DNA of 57,991 nucleotides from DASYGT01 sp035999365 (GTDB lineage: Bacteria > Actinomycetota > Actinomycetes > Mycobacteriales > Jatrophihabitantaceae): assembly GCA_035999365.1 (NCBI GenBank), contig DASYGT010000046.1, positions 1-57,991 on the forward strand, given 5' to 3'. The notes beneath the pieces are model-generated. The model was not told the origin of the DNA. It made no database searches and saw nothing but the letters and a program-made list of their open reading frames with translations. Positions 17,197 to 25,099 of the stretch are shown here, one piece after another. The number at the start of each line of letters is the position of its first letter. Positions within the stretch are counted from its first letter, which is position 1. A program made the position numbers and the translations under genes.

Positions 17197-18165
17197 ATGG
17201 GACAGCCACGCATCGCCCTGATCGGCGCCGGCTCGATGGGTTCGCTGCACGCCCGCGTGCTCGCCCAATCAGATCGCGCCGAGCTCGCCTACGTCGTCGA
17301 GCCGCAGCAGAGCACCGGCAACCCCGTCGCCGAACGCTTCGGAGCGACGTGGGTTCCTGAGCTCGACGGGGTTGTGGACGTCGATGCGGTAGTGATCGCC
17401 GCGGCCACCGAGGCGCACCACGCACTGGGCAAGCAGGTGCTCGACCGCGGGCTGCCGCTGCTCATGGAAAAGCCGCTGGCTCACGACCTCGCCGACGCCG
17501 AGGAGCTCGTCCAGATCTCGAGCGACAAGGACGTGCCGCTCATGTGCGGCCTGCTCGAGCGGTACAACCCGGCGATCATGACGGCGGTCAGCCTGGTGGA
17601 GGAGCCCCGCCACGTGACGACCGTGCGGCACTCGCCGTACGTCGCGCGCATCCGCACGGGTGTGTCATCGGACCTGCTGATCCACGATCTCGACGGCGTA
17701 CTGCGCCTTGCCGGCGGCGCGATGCCGTCGGCGGTGCGGGGCATGTTCGGCTACGTTCACGCCGACTCGCCCGAGGGCTCTGAAGACGTCGCCGAAGCCA
17801 TGCTCGTCTTTCCCGACGGCATGGTGGCCAACCTGTCGGCAAGCCGCTTCAGCCAGCGCAAGGTTCGCGGCTTCACGATCGCCGAGAACACCCGCCTGGT
17901 CGAGGTGGACATGCTGCGCAACGCAGTGACGATCTACCGGCACGTGCTGAACGAGGCCAGCCCGGATGGTCTGAGCTACAAGCAGCAGACGATCATCGAG
18001 ATCCCCACTTTGGTGTCCTCACGCGAACCGCTCGCGGCGCAACTCGACCGCTTCCTCGACATCATCTCCGGCGGCGCCGACGCCGACGAGGAGCGCGCGA
18101 CGATCCTGCCCCCGCACCGGCTGCTGCAGCAGGTCCGCGCGAGCGCAACCGGCCACGCCGGCTGA
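17197..18165 (+). CDS. Gfo/Idh/MocA family UDP-sugar dehydrogenase (GnnA-like candidate)
   Basis: 322 residues starting 4 bases after the aminotransferase. The N-terminal Rossmann motif is 'IALIGAGSMGSLHARVL' and the family EKP motif appears in 'LLMEKPLAHDL'. 'SDLLIHDLDGVLRLAG' carries the C-terminal catalytic-region His/Asp pattern (HDLD). Such enzymes (GnnA, WlbA) oxidise C-3 of a UDP-N-acetyl sugar with NAD. Together with the DegT partner it would install a 3-amino group. Which UDP-sugar is used cannot be read from the sequence. Confidence 0.85.
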   Translation: MGQPRIALIGAGSMGSLHARVLAQSDRAELAYVVEPQQSTGNPVAERFGATWVPELDGVVDVDAVVIAAATEAHHALGKQVLDRGLPLLMEKPLAHDLADAEELVQISSDKDVPLMCGLLERYNPAIMTAVSLVEEPRHVTTVRHSPYVARIRTGVSSDLLIHDLDGVLRLAGGAMPSAVRGMFGYVHADSPEGSEDVAEAMLVFPDGMVANLSASRFSQRKVRGFTIAENTRLVEVDMLRNAVTIYRHVLNEASPDGLSYKQQTIIEIPTLVSSREPLAAQLDRFLDIISGGADADEERATILPPHRLLQQVRASATGHAG

Positions 18166-18170
18166 CCAGG

Positions 18171-19358
18171 TCAGCTGCCGCTGACCATCTCCTCGAGCAC
18201 GCGCAGGTGCTTGTCGAGCACCACGTCGAGCGAGAAGTTCTGCTCGACGAGCACCCGCCCGGCGGCACCGATCCGCGCGCTGGCCGCGGGATCACGCAGC
18301 AGGCCGACGAGCGCTTCGGCGAGCTCGTCGGCATCCCCCTGGCGGACGAGCACGCAGTTGCCGCCGCTGACCAGGTCGATTCCCGGGAAGTTGTCCGGCC
18401 GTACCGCGACGACGACCGGCACACCGGCAGCCATCCCCTCAAGGGTGGCCGTGCCCATGCCGTAGCCCTGCAGATCGTGTGCCTCGACGGTGGCCGCGGC
18501 CAGATAGTCGGGCACCTCCTGCTTCGGCACCGCCCCGACGGAAAGCACCGAGCCGGCCACTTCCAGCTCCGCCGCCCGGCGCTGGAACACGTCGTAGTAG
18601 ACGTGGCCGACCACGACGAGCTTGGCATCCGGAACCGCTTCGAGCACCTTCGGCAGCGCCTCGACCAGCGCGATGCGATCGCGCAGCGGGATGACGTGTC
18701 CGAGGGAGACGATCACCGGGGCGGACCCGAGGTCATGGCGCCGGCGCACCGCATCACCGTCGCCGCCGACCATGCGATTCATGTCCACGCCGACCGGGAT
18801 GTATTCCAGCCCGGAGTACGCGCGGCGATAGCGATGCTTGATGTACTCGTCCATCTGGATGTCCATCACGACGATCCGCGGACGGTTCCGTCGCATGATC
18901 GGCTTGACGACCGTGGCGTCGAGCCAGCGGAAAACACCGTGATAGTGGGCCTTCGGGTTCTCCAGCCGCGTGTGCACCGACAACAGCGTGGGGACGCCCT
19001 TCTTGCGCGCCCAGCGGCCCGTCGACCAGGTCAGGTCGAAGAACTGGCCGTGCTGGTGGATCACGTCCGGCCGGAACTCGTCCAGCAACTGCGTCACCCG
19101 CTTGCGCAGCGAGGGGCGCAGCGTGAAGGCGAGGTCGAAGCTCACGGAAAGGCGGGTCTGCGGGATCGCCGCTGCGGGCAGCCGGACGACCCGCAGCCGC
19201 GGTTCGAGCTCCTCCTCGGCGGGGGCGTCCTTGTAGGCGGCGGTCAGCACGACTACCTCATGGCCGGCGCGGGCGTAACCGCGGGCCAGCGCGTCGGACA
19301 GGTGCGCACTGCCACCCACCCGCGGCGGGTAGAAGTTGTTGACGACAAGGATGCGCAT
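18171..19358 (-). CDS. Glycosyltransferase family 4
   Basis: 395 residues with the GT-B layout. The N-terminal domain opens with 'MRILVVNNFYPPRVGGSAHL', which contains the glycine-rich acceptor-side loop. The C-terminal domain has 'VIVSLGHVIPLRDRIALVEAL' and 'LVVVGHVYYDV'. In the donor site, where GT4 enzymes usually show an EX7E motif, the sequence reads 'GYGMGTATLEGMAAG'. The second Glu is kept, but the first position is Tyr. It is the last gene of a four-gene operon and its start overlaps the acetyltransferase stop as ATGA. It probably adds a sugar to the lipid-linked precursor on the cytoplasmic face. Confidence 0.85.
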   Translation of the reverse strand: MRILVVNNFYPPRVGGSAHLSDALARGYARAGHEVVVLTAAYKDAPAEEELEPRLRVVRLPAAAIPQTRLSVSFDLAFTLRPSLRKRVTQLLDEFRPDVIHQHGQFFDLTWSTGRWARKKGVPTLLSVHTRLENPKAHYHGVFRWLDATVVKPIMRRNRPRIVVMDIQMDEYIKHRYRRAYSGLEYIPVGVDMNRMVGGDGDAVRRRHDLGSAPVIVSLGHVIPLRDRIALVEALPKVLEAVPDAKLVVVGHVYYDVFQRRAAELEVAGSVLSVGAVPKQEVPDYLAAATVEAHDLQGYGMGTATLEGMAAGVPVVVAVRPDNFPGIDLVSGGNCVLVRQGDADELAEALVGLLRDPAASARIGAAGRVLVEQNFSLDVVLDKHLRVLEEMVSGS

Positions 19359-19837
19359 CAGCCCGTCGCCTCCGACCCGAAGCGGACGATCGTGACGTCA
19401 GCGCCGTCGACGACCACGCGGCCGATCGGGCGCGCGGGTACGCCGGCAACGACGGTGCGCGACGCGACGTCTGTCGTCACCACGGCACCCGCGGCCACGA
19501 CCGCCTCGGCGCCGACCGTCACGCCCATGTTCACCACGGCGTTGGCGCCGATGAACACGCGGTCGCCGATCGTGGTCGGGGCCCGGTCGACGCTCTCGTA
19601 CTGGCGCCCGGACACGCACCGCTTCATCGACGAGTGGGTATAGATCTGCGCGCCCGCGCTGATATCGCAGCCCGTACCGATCGTCAGGCCACCCGATCCG
19701 TCGATGACGGTGAAGGCACCGATCCAGGTGCCTGCACCGATCACCGGCTCACCCACGATCCAGGCATGCGGGTTGTACGGGTTGGCCGGGAAGCCGTGAC
19801 ATGCGGCCCAGGCAGCCGAGCCTGGATCGAGGGTCAC
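19358..19837 (-). CDS. Hexapeptide-repeat sugar O/N-acetyltransferase
   Basis: 159 residues from a GTG at 19837 that overlaps the epimerase stop as GTGA. Left-handed beta-helix repeats are clear ('VIGAGTWIGAFTVID', 'TIGDRVFIGANAVVNMGVTV', 'VVAAGAVVTTDV'), ending in 'VVAGVPARPIG', the usual closure of acetyl-CoA dependent transferases. 'IYTHSSMKRCVSG' is the active-site histidine region. It lies between an epimerase and a GT4 gene, so it probably acetylates the sugar made by this operon, for example at the amino group put on by the operon's DegT enzyme. Confidence 0.85.
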   Translation of the reverse strand: MTLDPGSAAWAACHGFPANPYNPHAWIVGEPVIGAGTWIGAFTVIDGSGGLTIGTGCDISAGAQIYTHSSMKRCVSGRQYESVDRAPTTIGDRVFIGANAVVNMGVTVGAEAVVAAGAVVTTDVASRTVVAGVPARPIGRVVVDGADVTIVRFGSEATG

Positions 19838-20769
19838 GCCAGTGACGCCTTCACCAGGTTCGTCATGCCCTCTTCGACCGTGATCGTCGGCTCGAAGCCG
19901 AGCACCTCACGTGCGCGCGTGGTGTCGGCGGCGCGGCGCGAGACGAGGACGTCGCGAGGATTGAACTGCGGTTCGACGTCGACGCCGACCGCGTCGATGA
20001 GCACCCGCGCCAGCTTGGCGACCGAGGTGTCGATGCCCGTGCCGACGTTGATCGGCATGTTGTCGCGCTCGGACTCCAGCGCCATCACAGTCGCGCGGGC
20101 GATGTCGTGGACGTGGATGAAGTCCATGGACTGCTCACCCTTGCCGTCGATGACCGGCGCCTCGCCGTTCTTCAGCCGGGCGACGAAGTGGTTGATGACC
20201 GACGTGTAATAGGCCGTGGTCTTCTGCCCCTCTCCGTAGACGTTGAAGAAGCGCAGCGCGATCCACGACAGGTTGTTGCGTCGCTGGTAGAAGCCGAGGA
20301 GGTCCTCCCCCGCCCGCTTGCTGATGCAGTACGGCGTGAGGGGGCTGAGCTTGTCGTCCTCGTGCATCGGGATCTTCTCGGGATCGCCGTAGACCGAGGC
20401 GCTGGAGGCGAACACGAGGCGACGCACTCCGTGATCGGCGGCAGCGGCGAACACGTTGTGTTCGCCGATCATGTTGATGTCCATGCTCTCGTACGGGTCG
20501 GCCTGGCTCTTGTTGATGCTCACCGCGGCGAAGTGGATGACTGACTCGCAGCCCTTCATGGCCTGGTGCACTGCGCCGCCGTAACGGACGTCCTGGTCGA
20601 TGAGCTCGACCTTTCCGGTGGCCTCCAGCGCGGCGACCTTCTCCCGGTCGCCGCGGAACATGTTGTCGAACAGGCGGACGTGGTAGCCGCGCTCGAGCAG
20701 CATCGGGATCACGTGCATGCCGATGAAGCCGGCACCCCCGGTGAAGAAGACGGTCTTCGGCTGGGTCAT
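19834..20769 (-). CDS. NAD-dependent sugar epimerase/dehydratase (extended SDR)
   Basis: 311 residues. 'VFFTGGAGFIGMHVI' is the TGxxGxxG nucleotide-binding motif of extended SDRs, 'SSASVYG' carries the catalytic Ser/Thr region and 'YCISKRAGED' the YxxxK pair. 'ALRFFNVYGEGQ' and 'DFIHVHDIARA' are typical of UDP-sugar 4-epimerases and decarboxylase-like relatives. AGGAG lies 9 bases before the start. It is the second gene of an operon after a DegT aminotransferase and before an acetyltransferase and GT4, suggesting synthesis and use of a modified UDP-hexose. Epimerase versus dehydratase cannot be separated here. Confidence 0.85.
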   Translation of the reverse strand: MTQPKTVFFTGGAGFIGMHVIPMLLERGYHVRLFDNMFRGDREKVAALEATGKVELIDQDVRYGGAVHQAMKGCESVIHFAAVSINKSQADPYESMDINMIGEHNVFAAAADHGVRRLVFASSASVYGDPEKIPMHEDDKLSPLTPYCISKRAGEDLLGFYQRRNNLSWIALRFFNVYGEGQKTTAYYTSVINHFVARLKNGEAPVIDGKGEQSMDFIHVHDIARATVMALESERDNMPINVGTGIDTSVAKLARVLIDAVGVDVEPQFNPRDVLVSRRAADTTRAREVLGFEPTITVEEGMTNLVKASLA

Positions 20770-20787
20770 GCGGTCATGCTCCTCGTG

Positions 20788-20817
20788 TCGGGATGATGTC
20801 GGGTCGGGGTGATGTCG
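20788..20817. repeat. Imperfect 14-bp direct repeat (16-bp period) before the epimerase gene
   Basis: TCGGGATGATGTCG (20788-20801) and TCGGGGTGATGTCG (20804-20817) differ at one base. They fill most of the 57-base gap between the aminotransferase stop and the epimerase ribosome binding site. The repeat could be a regulator site, an RNA element or a slippage duplication; nothing in the sequence decides between these. Confidence 0.5.
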
Positions 20818-20826
20818 TCGTTGCTT

Positions 20827-21957
20827 TCAGCTCGTGCTGGTGACGGCTTCACGAACGGCCTTGGCGACCGTCTCGACCTGCGCGTCGGACAGGTTGGCGT
20901 GCATCGGGATGGCGAGATGACGACGGAAGATGTCCGCGGACACCGGGCAGTCGTTCGTCTTGCCGTACAGCGGCTGTACGTGCGAGGCGTACGTGCCGAT
21001 ATTGCACTGGATGCCGCGGCCGCGAAGCTCCGCTGCGATCTGGCCGCGATCTGCGTCCGGCGCAAGGGTCAGCACGTAGGACTGCCAGACCGTCTGCCGG
21101 TCCGGCAGCTCGACGGGCAGCTGCACCTCGGCGAGGTCGCCGAGCAGATCTGCATATCCCGCCGCGGCCCTGCGGCGCGCAGCTAGCAATGTCGGCAGCT
21201 TGGTCAGCTGCGCCGACACCACGGCCGCGGCGATCTCGGACAGCTTGTAGTTCCAGCCGATCTCGTCGAACACCGGAACCGGCAGATCCGTGGAACCGGC
21301 GCGGGCGAAGGCACTCTCGATACCGAAGAAGTGCTGCTTGCGTGCCTTCGCGAGCAGGGCCTCGTTGTCGCTGGTGATCGCACCGCCCTCGCCGGACGTG
21401 ATGCCCTTGCGGCCGTGGAAGGAGAAGCAAGCGGCATCGGCGAGGCTGCCCGCGGGACGCCCCTTGTAGGTGGCGCCTGCTGAGCAGGCTGCATCTTCGA
21501 GCAGCCACAGGCCGCGCTTGTCGGCGATTGCGCGTAGCTCGTCGTAGTCAGCCGGTTGCCCGAAGGCGTCGACTGCGATGATGCCGACGGTGCGCGGGGT
21601 GATCGCGGCCTCGACGGAGGCCGGGTCGACCGTCCAGATGTCGGGACGGACGTCGGCGAACACCGGGGTCGCGCCGGTGTAGAGCACCGCGTGTCCGGTC
21701 GCCGGGAAGGTGTAGTCGGCGACGATGACCTCGTCGCCCTCCGCTGCACCGAGGGCAAGGATCGCGAGGTGTAGACCGGCTGTGCAGTTGTTCACGGTGA
21801 GGGCGCCGACTGTGCCGCACAGGCTGGCGAAGCGCTCCTCGAACTCCCGCGCCGTGGGTCCCTGACCGGCCACCCAGCCGGAGTCGAGAACGGCGGCGAC
21901 GGCGGCGAGCTCCTCCGGACCGAAGGTCGGCTGACCCAGCGCGATGGACTCGGGCAT
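20827..21957 (-). CDS. DegT/DnrJ/EryC1 family sugar aminotransferase
   Basis: 376 residues from the ATG at 21957, which has AAGGAG four bases upstream; an earlier in-frame start lacks such a site. 'VNNCTAGLHLAILALGAAEGDEV', 'LLEDAACSAGATYKG' and the PLP-lysine motif 'FHGRKGITSGEGG' define the family. The C-terminal 'GTYASHVQPLYGK' resembles enzymes acting on 4-keto-UDP-sugars (ArnB/PseC group). It heads a four-gene operon (aminotransferase, epimerase/dehydratase, acetyltransferase, GT4), a normal set for making and transferring one acetamido sugar. It is only distantly similar to the other DegT protein in this locus, so two amino sugars may be made. Confidence 0.88.
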   Translation of the reverse strand: MPESIALGQPTFGPEELAAVAAVLDSGWVAGQGPTAREFEERFASLCGTVGALTVNNCTAGLHLAILALGAAEGDEVIVADYTFPATGHAVLYTGATPVFADVRPDIWTVDPASVEAAITPRTVGIIAVDAFGQPADYDELRAIADKRGLWLLEDAACSAGATYKGRPAGSLADAACFSFHGRKGITSGEGGAITSDNEALLAKARKQHFFGIESAFARAGSTDLPVPVFDEIGWNYKLSEIAAAVVSAQLTKLPTLLAARRRAAAGYADLLGDLAEVQLPVELPDRQTVWQSYVLTLAPDADRGQIAAELRGRGIQCNIGTYASHVQPLYGKTNDCPVSADIFRRHLAIPMHANLSDAQVETVAKAVREAVTSTS

Positions 21958-22217
21958 ATGACTCCTTGGACCAGACAGATCGGACACGATCGACTGTGCT
22001 CGGACGCGGCTCGGCGTGCGGGCCGTGCCCGGCGCAGGTGACCTACGCAGCGCCGCAATTACGGGCGAAACAGGCCCCGGAATGCGCCGGAGCGCGGGTC
22101 TAGTCTAATGCCTGATGCCCTGTGCTCCGGCCAAGCAGAGCTGCGCCCGTATGCGGCCGGGCCGGGATCATCACCCGTGCCGGACCTGACCGTCCCCACC
22201 GAGCGAGGAGCGTTACC

Positions 22218-23411
22218 GTGCCGAGCCCAACCCGCTACGTGGTCATCGGCGCCGGCATCGTGGGCCTCGCGATCGCCGATCGCATCGCCACGGAGCGCCC
22301 CCAGGCCCAGGTCACGGTCCTGGAGAAGGAGCCCACCTGGGCGCAGCACCAGACGGGCCGAAACAGCGGCGTCGTGCACTCCGGGCTGTACTACAAGCCG
22401 GGCAGCAAGAAGGCGCTGATGTGCCGGCGCGGCGCCGAGTCGATGGCCAAGTTCGCCGCCGACGAGGGCGTCGCCTTCGAACAGTGCGGCAAGCTCGTCG
22501 TGGCCTCGACGACCGACCAGCTCGATCAGCTGCGCGTGCTCGCCGAGCGTGGCAGGCAGAACGGCCTTGCGGTGCGAGAGCTGAGCGCCGAACAGGCCCG
22601 CGAGATCGAGCCCTTCGTCGCCTGCGTCGCCGCCCTGTACGTGCCCGAGACCGGCATCATCGACTACCGCGGCGTGTGCGACGCCCTGGTGCGGCGGCTG
22701 CGCGATCATGGTGCCGACCTGCGGCTGTCCACCCGAGTCGTCGGACTGCACGAGTTCCAGCTCGCGACGGCTGTCGAGACGACGAACGGCGACATCGAGG
22801 CGGACGTCGTCATCAACTGTGCTGGCCTCTACAGCGATCGCGTCGCGCGCCTCGGTGGCCGCACGCCTACTGCGCGCATCGTCCCCTTCCGCGGCGAGTA
22901 CTACGAGTTGCGCGCCGACAAGCACCACCTGGTCAAGGGCCTCGTGTACCCGGTGCCTGACCCGCTCTTCCCCTTCCTCGGTGTCCACCTCACGCGCATG
23001 ATCCACGGCGGCGTGCACGCCGGTCCGAACGCGGTGCTCGCGCTGGCTCGCGAGGGGTACGACTGGCGCACGGTTCGTCCCGGTGAGCTGGCCGGCACCC
23101 TGACCTACCCGGGCTTCTGGCGCCTCGCCTCGCGGCACGCCAAGGCCGGGACGGCCGAGATCGCCCGGTCGTTGTCCAAGCATCGCTTCGCCGAGAGCCT
23201 GCGAGCGCTCGTCCCAGACGTCCAGGACGACGATCTCGTCCCGGCGGCGGCGGGGGTGCGCGCCCAGGCGATCCTGCGCGACGGATCGCTCGTCGACGAC
23301 TTCCTCATCGAGTCCGACGGCCGCGCTGTGCACGTCCTCAATGCGCCCTCGCCCGCCGCGACCAGCGCACTGGAGATCGCCGCCCACGTCGAATCCCTGC
23401 TGCCCGTGTGA
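22218..23411 (+). CDS. lhgO: LhgO-type L-2-hydroxyglutarate oxidase (FAD-dependent)
   Basis: 397 residues from the GTG at 22218 with GAGGAG seven bases upstream. The N-terminal 'YVVIGAGIVGLAIADRI' is the FAD dinucleotide-binding motif, followed by 'VLEKEP'. 'QTGRNSGVVHSGLYYKPGSKK' is the LhgO signature and 'GIIDYRGVCDALV' and 'PTARIVPFRGEYYEL' complete the DAO fold. LhgO oxidises L-2-hydroxyglutarate to 2-oxoglutarate at the membrane. Its place inside an envelope locus is odd. It may be unrelated, or it may recycle 2-hydroxyglutarate formed as a side product of glutamate-dependent aminations or oxidise another 2-hydroxy acid. The 260 bases upstream form a divergent promoter region without a clear consensus. 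Confidence 0.85.
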   Translation: MPSPTRYVVIGAGIVGLAIADRIATERPQAQVTVLEKEPTWAQHQTGRNSGVVHSGLYYKPGSKKALMCRRGAESMAKFAADEGVAFEQCGKLVVASTTDQLDQLRVLAERGRQNGLAVRELSAEQAREIEPFVACVAALYVPETGIIDYRGVCDALVRRLRDHGADLRLSTRVVGLHEFQLATAVETTNGDIEADVVINCAGLYSDRVARLGGRTPTARIVPFRGEYYELRADKHHLVKGLVYPVPDPLFPFLGVHLTRMIHGGVHAGPNAVLALAREGYDWRTVRPGELAGTLTYPGFWRLASRHAKAGTAEIARSLSKHRFAESLRALVPDVQDDDLVPAAAGVRAQAILRDGSLVDDFLIESDGRAVHVLNAPSPAATSALEIAAHVESLLPV

Positions 23412-23420
23412 TCTGCTCGC

Positions 23421-24284
23421 TCAGATGACGGGCGGCCGCCCGGCACGGGTCATGCGCAGCACGGTGCGCCACGACATGGGCCGGCGCGGGCCCGGATCCG
23501 ACCGCATCCCCTCGACCGCGCCGCGCCATGACTCGCGCAGCGCCGCTGCGTTGCGCACCCGGGCCACGGTGAGCAGGCTCCACACACCCAGGTACAGGAA
23601 CGCGAGCACGCCAGGCAGCCGGCGGCGCGCGACGAACACCCGGTTGCGGGCCGACAGGCGGTAGTAGTCGGCATGCCGGGTCGGCTGGATCACCGGATGC
23701 CACACCTCGATCTCGCCGCAGTAGCGGGCGCGATAGCCGGCATCCCAGACCGCCCATGCCAGGTCGATGCCCTCGTGCGCGTAGAAGAACTCGCCGGCCC
23801 ACCCCCCGATGCGGTCGAAGAGTTCTCGGCGCATGGCGATCGCGCCCTCCCACAGCGCGGTGACATCGCTCGACCGGGCGGGGTCGCCCACTCGCAATCG
23901 CGGTGTCCAGCGCCTCGGCGCCGGTGCCCCTTGCGGGTCGACGACACGGGGCTGGACAAGTCCGAGATCTGGCTGCTCGGCGAACAGCCGCGCCATCCGC
24001 GCCAAGGTATCGGGCGCCGCGAGTGCTGCGTCGTCGTCGAGGAAGAAGAGCAAGTCGCCGTGGACGTGCGGGACGCCCGCATTCCGCCCGGCCGGAATGC
24101 CGAGGTTCTCAGGCAGCGCGATCGGGCGCACGCCCTCGGGCAAACCACTGGGTGTCCAGCCGTTGCCGACGACGACGACGTCGAGATCGACTCCCGTCTG
24201 AGCGAGCACGCTGCGCAGCCCACGCTCCAGCTCCGCCGGCCGGGTGCCCTGGGTCAGCACGACGACCCCGTATGACGGGGTCAC
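23421..24284 (-). CDS. Glycosyltransferase family 2
   Basis: 287 residues from a GTG at 24284 overlapping the upstream stop as GTGA. The GT-A pattern is 'GVVVLTQGTRPAELERGLRSV', then 'NLGIPAGRNAG' and a DxD metal site in 'LLFFLDDDAAL'. 'EGIDLAWAVWDAGYR' corresponds to the acceptor-side ED region. A hydrophobic patch near residues 215-235 may anchor it to the membrane. It is the last gene of an operon with a CDP-alcohol phosphatidyltransferase and a TagF-like enzyme, so it probably decorates or initiates the same polymer. Rhamnosyl- and galactofuranosyltransferases look similar. Confidence 0.85.
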   Translation of the reverse strand: MTPSYGVVVLTQGTRPAELERGLRSVLAQTGVDLDVVVVGNGWTPSGLPEGVRPIALPENLGIPAGRNAGVPHVHGDLLFFLDDDAALAAPDTLARMARLFAEQPDLGLVQPRVVDPQGAPAPRRWTPRLRVGDPARSSDVTALWEGAIAMRRELFDRIGGWAGEFFYAHEGIDLAWAVWDAGYRARYCGEIEVWHPVIQPTRHADYYRLSARNRVFVARRRLPGVLAFLYLGVWSLLTVARVRNAAALRESWRGAVEGMRSDPGPRRPMSWRTVLRMTRAGRPPVI

Positions 24285-25099
24285 GCCGCGCGGACCCGAT
24301 CAGAGGCGATGATCGCGACGAAGTGCCCGAGCACGGACAGCGCCGCGAGGGGCACCAGTGCCGCCAGCAACACATGTGTGCCGGCAAGATCGCCGCGCAC
24401 CGCGTCGACGATTGCGACTGCCAGGATCACGAGCGTCAGCTCGATGGAGTGGTAGATGCGGTGGAACGGCACGAAGCGCGCCGCGCTGCGCAGCACGGCC
24501 AACCCTCCCGACCGCGGCGTACTCACGGCGGCAGTGTCGGGGAGCGGCGCCACACCGGCGGCGGCACGGGCTGCGCGCACCATGTCGTTGAGCGCCTTGT
24601 TCAGGCACAACAGCCACGCGAGCAGTGCGGCGAGCGTCATCCAGCCCAGGTGGTGCGTGACCTCACGCGGGCCGCCGGCAGCCCGCACTCCCAGAGCCAG
24701 CGCGATGAACGTCTCGACGCTGTAATGACCGACCTTGTCGAGAAAGATGCCGGCCGGGCTGGACGTGCCGCGCCACCGTGCCACCTCGCCGTCGCAGGCG
24801 TCCCACATCATCTGCAGTTGCGTGGCCAGCACGGCGAGGACCGGACCTGCGATGCCATTGATCAGCAACGCTGCCGATGCCAGCCAGCCGCTGACGATCA
24901 TCAGCCAGGTCACGCCGTTCGCGCTGATACCGGTGGGCAGCAACAGGCGCGTCACGTAGGGAGAGATGTGTCGCATGTACAGGTCGCCGGTCCAGTGCTC
25001 GGCCGTTCGCCTTCCGCGTACGGACGCCGGCTGCGTGACCTCCCGCAATTCAGCGATCGTCGGGCGCAGCGGACGCGTGAACTCGGGCGTCCCGGTCAC
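24281..25099 (-). CDS. CDP-alcohol phosphatidyltransferase family protein with altered fourth acidic residue
   Basis: 272 residues from the GTG at 25099, which overlaps the upstream stop as GTGA; a longer open frame is ignored because this coupling recurs at the next junction. The family motif DxxDGxxAR(x8)GxxxDxxxD is present as Asp100, Asp103-Gly104, Ala107-Arg108, Gly117 and Asp121, but the fourth aspartate is His125 (context 'GIFLDKVGHYS'). About six membrane helices follow. The family joins CDP-linked alcohols to an acceptor hydroxyl. Here the donor could be CDP-ribitol, CDP-glycerol or CDP-diacylglycerol and the acceptor a polyol or sugar. It sits in one operon with a TagF-like enzyme and a GT2. 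Confidence 0.82.
   Translation of the reverse strand: MTGTPEFTRPLRPTIAELREVTQPASVRGRRTAEHWTGDLYMRHISPYVTRLLLPTGISANGVTWLMIVSGWLASAALLINGIAGPVLAVLATQLQMMWDACDGEVARWRGTSSPAGIFLDKVGHYSVETFIALALGVRAAGGPREVTHHLGWMTLAALLAWLLCLNKALNDMVRAARAAAGVAPLPDTAAVSTPRSGGLAVLRSAARFVPFHRIYHSIELTLVILAVAIVDAVRGDLAGTHVLLAALVPLAALSVLGHFVAIIASDRVRAA

Noticed and set aside
22059..23387. Minus-strand frame of 442 codons opposite lhgO
   Set aside because: LhgO is complete on the plus strand; the opposite frame has no recognisable motif.
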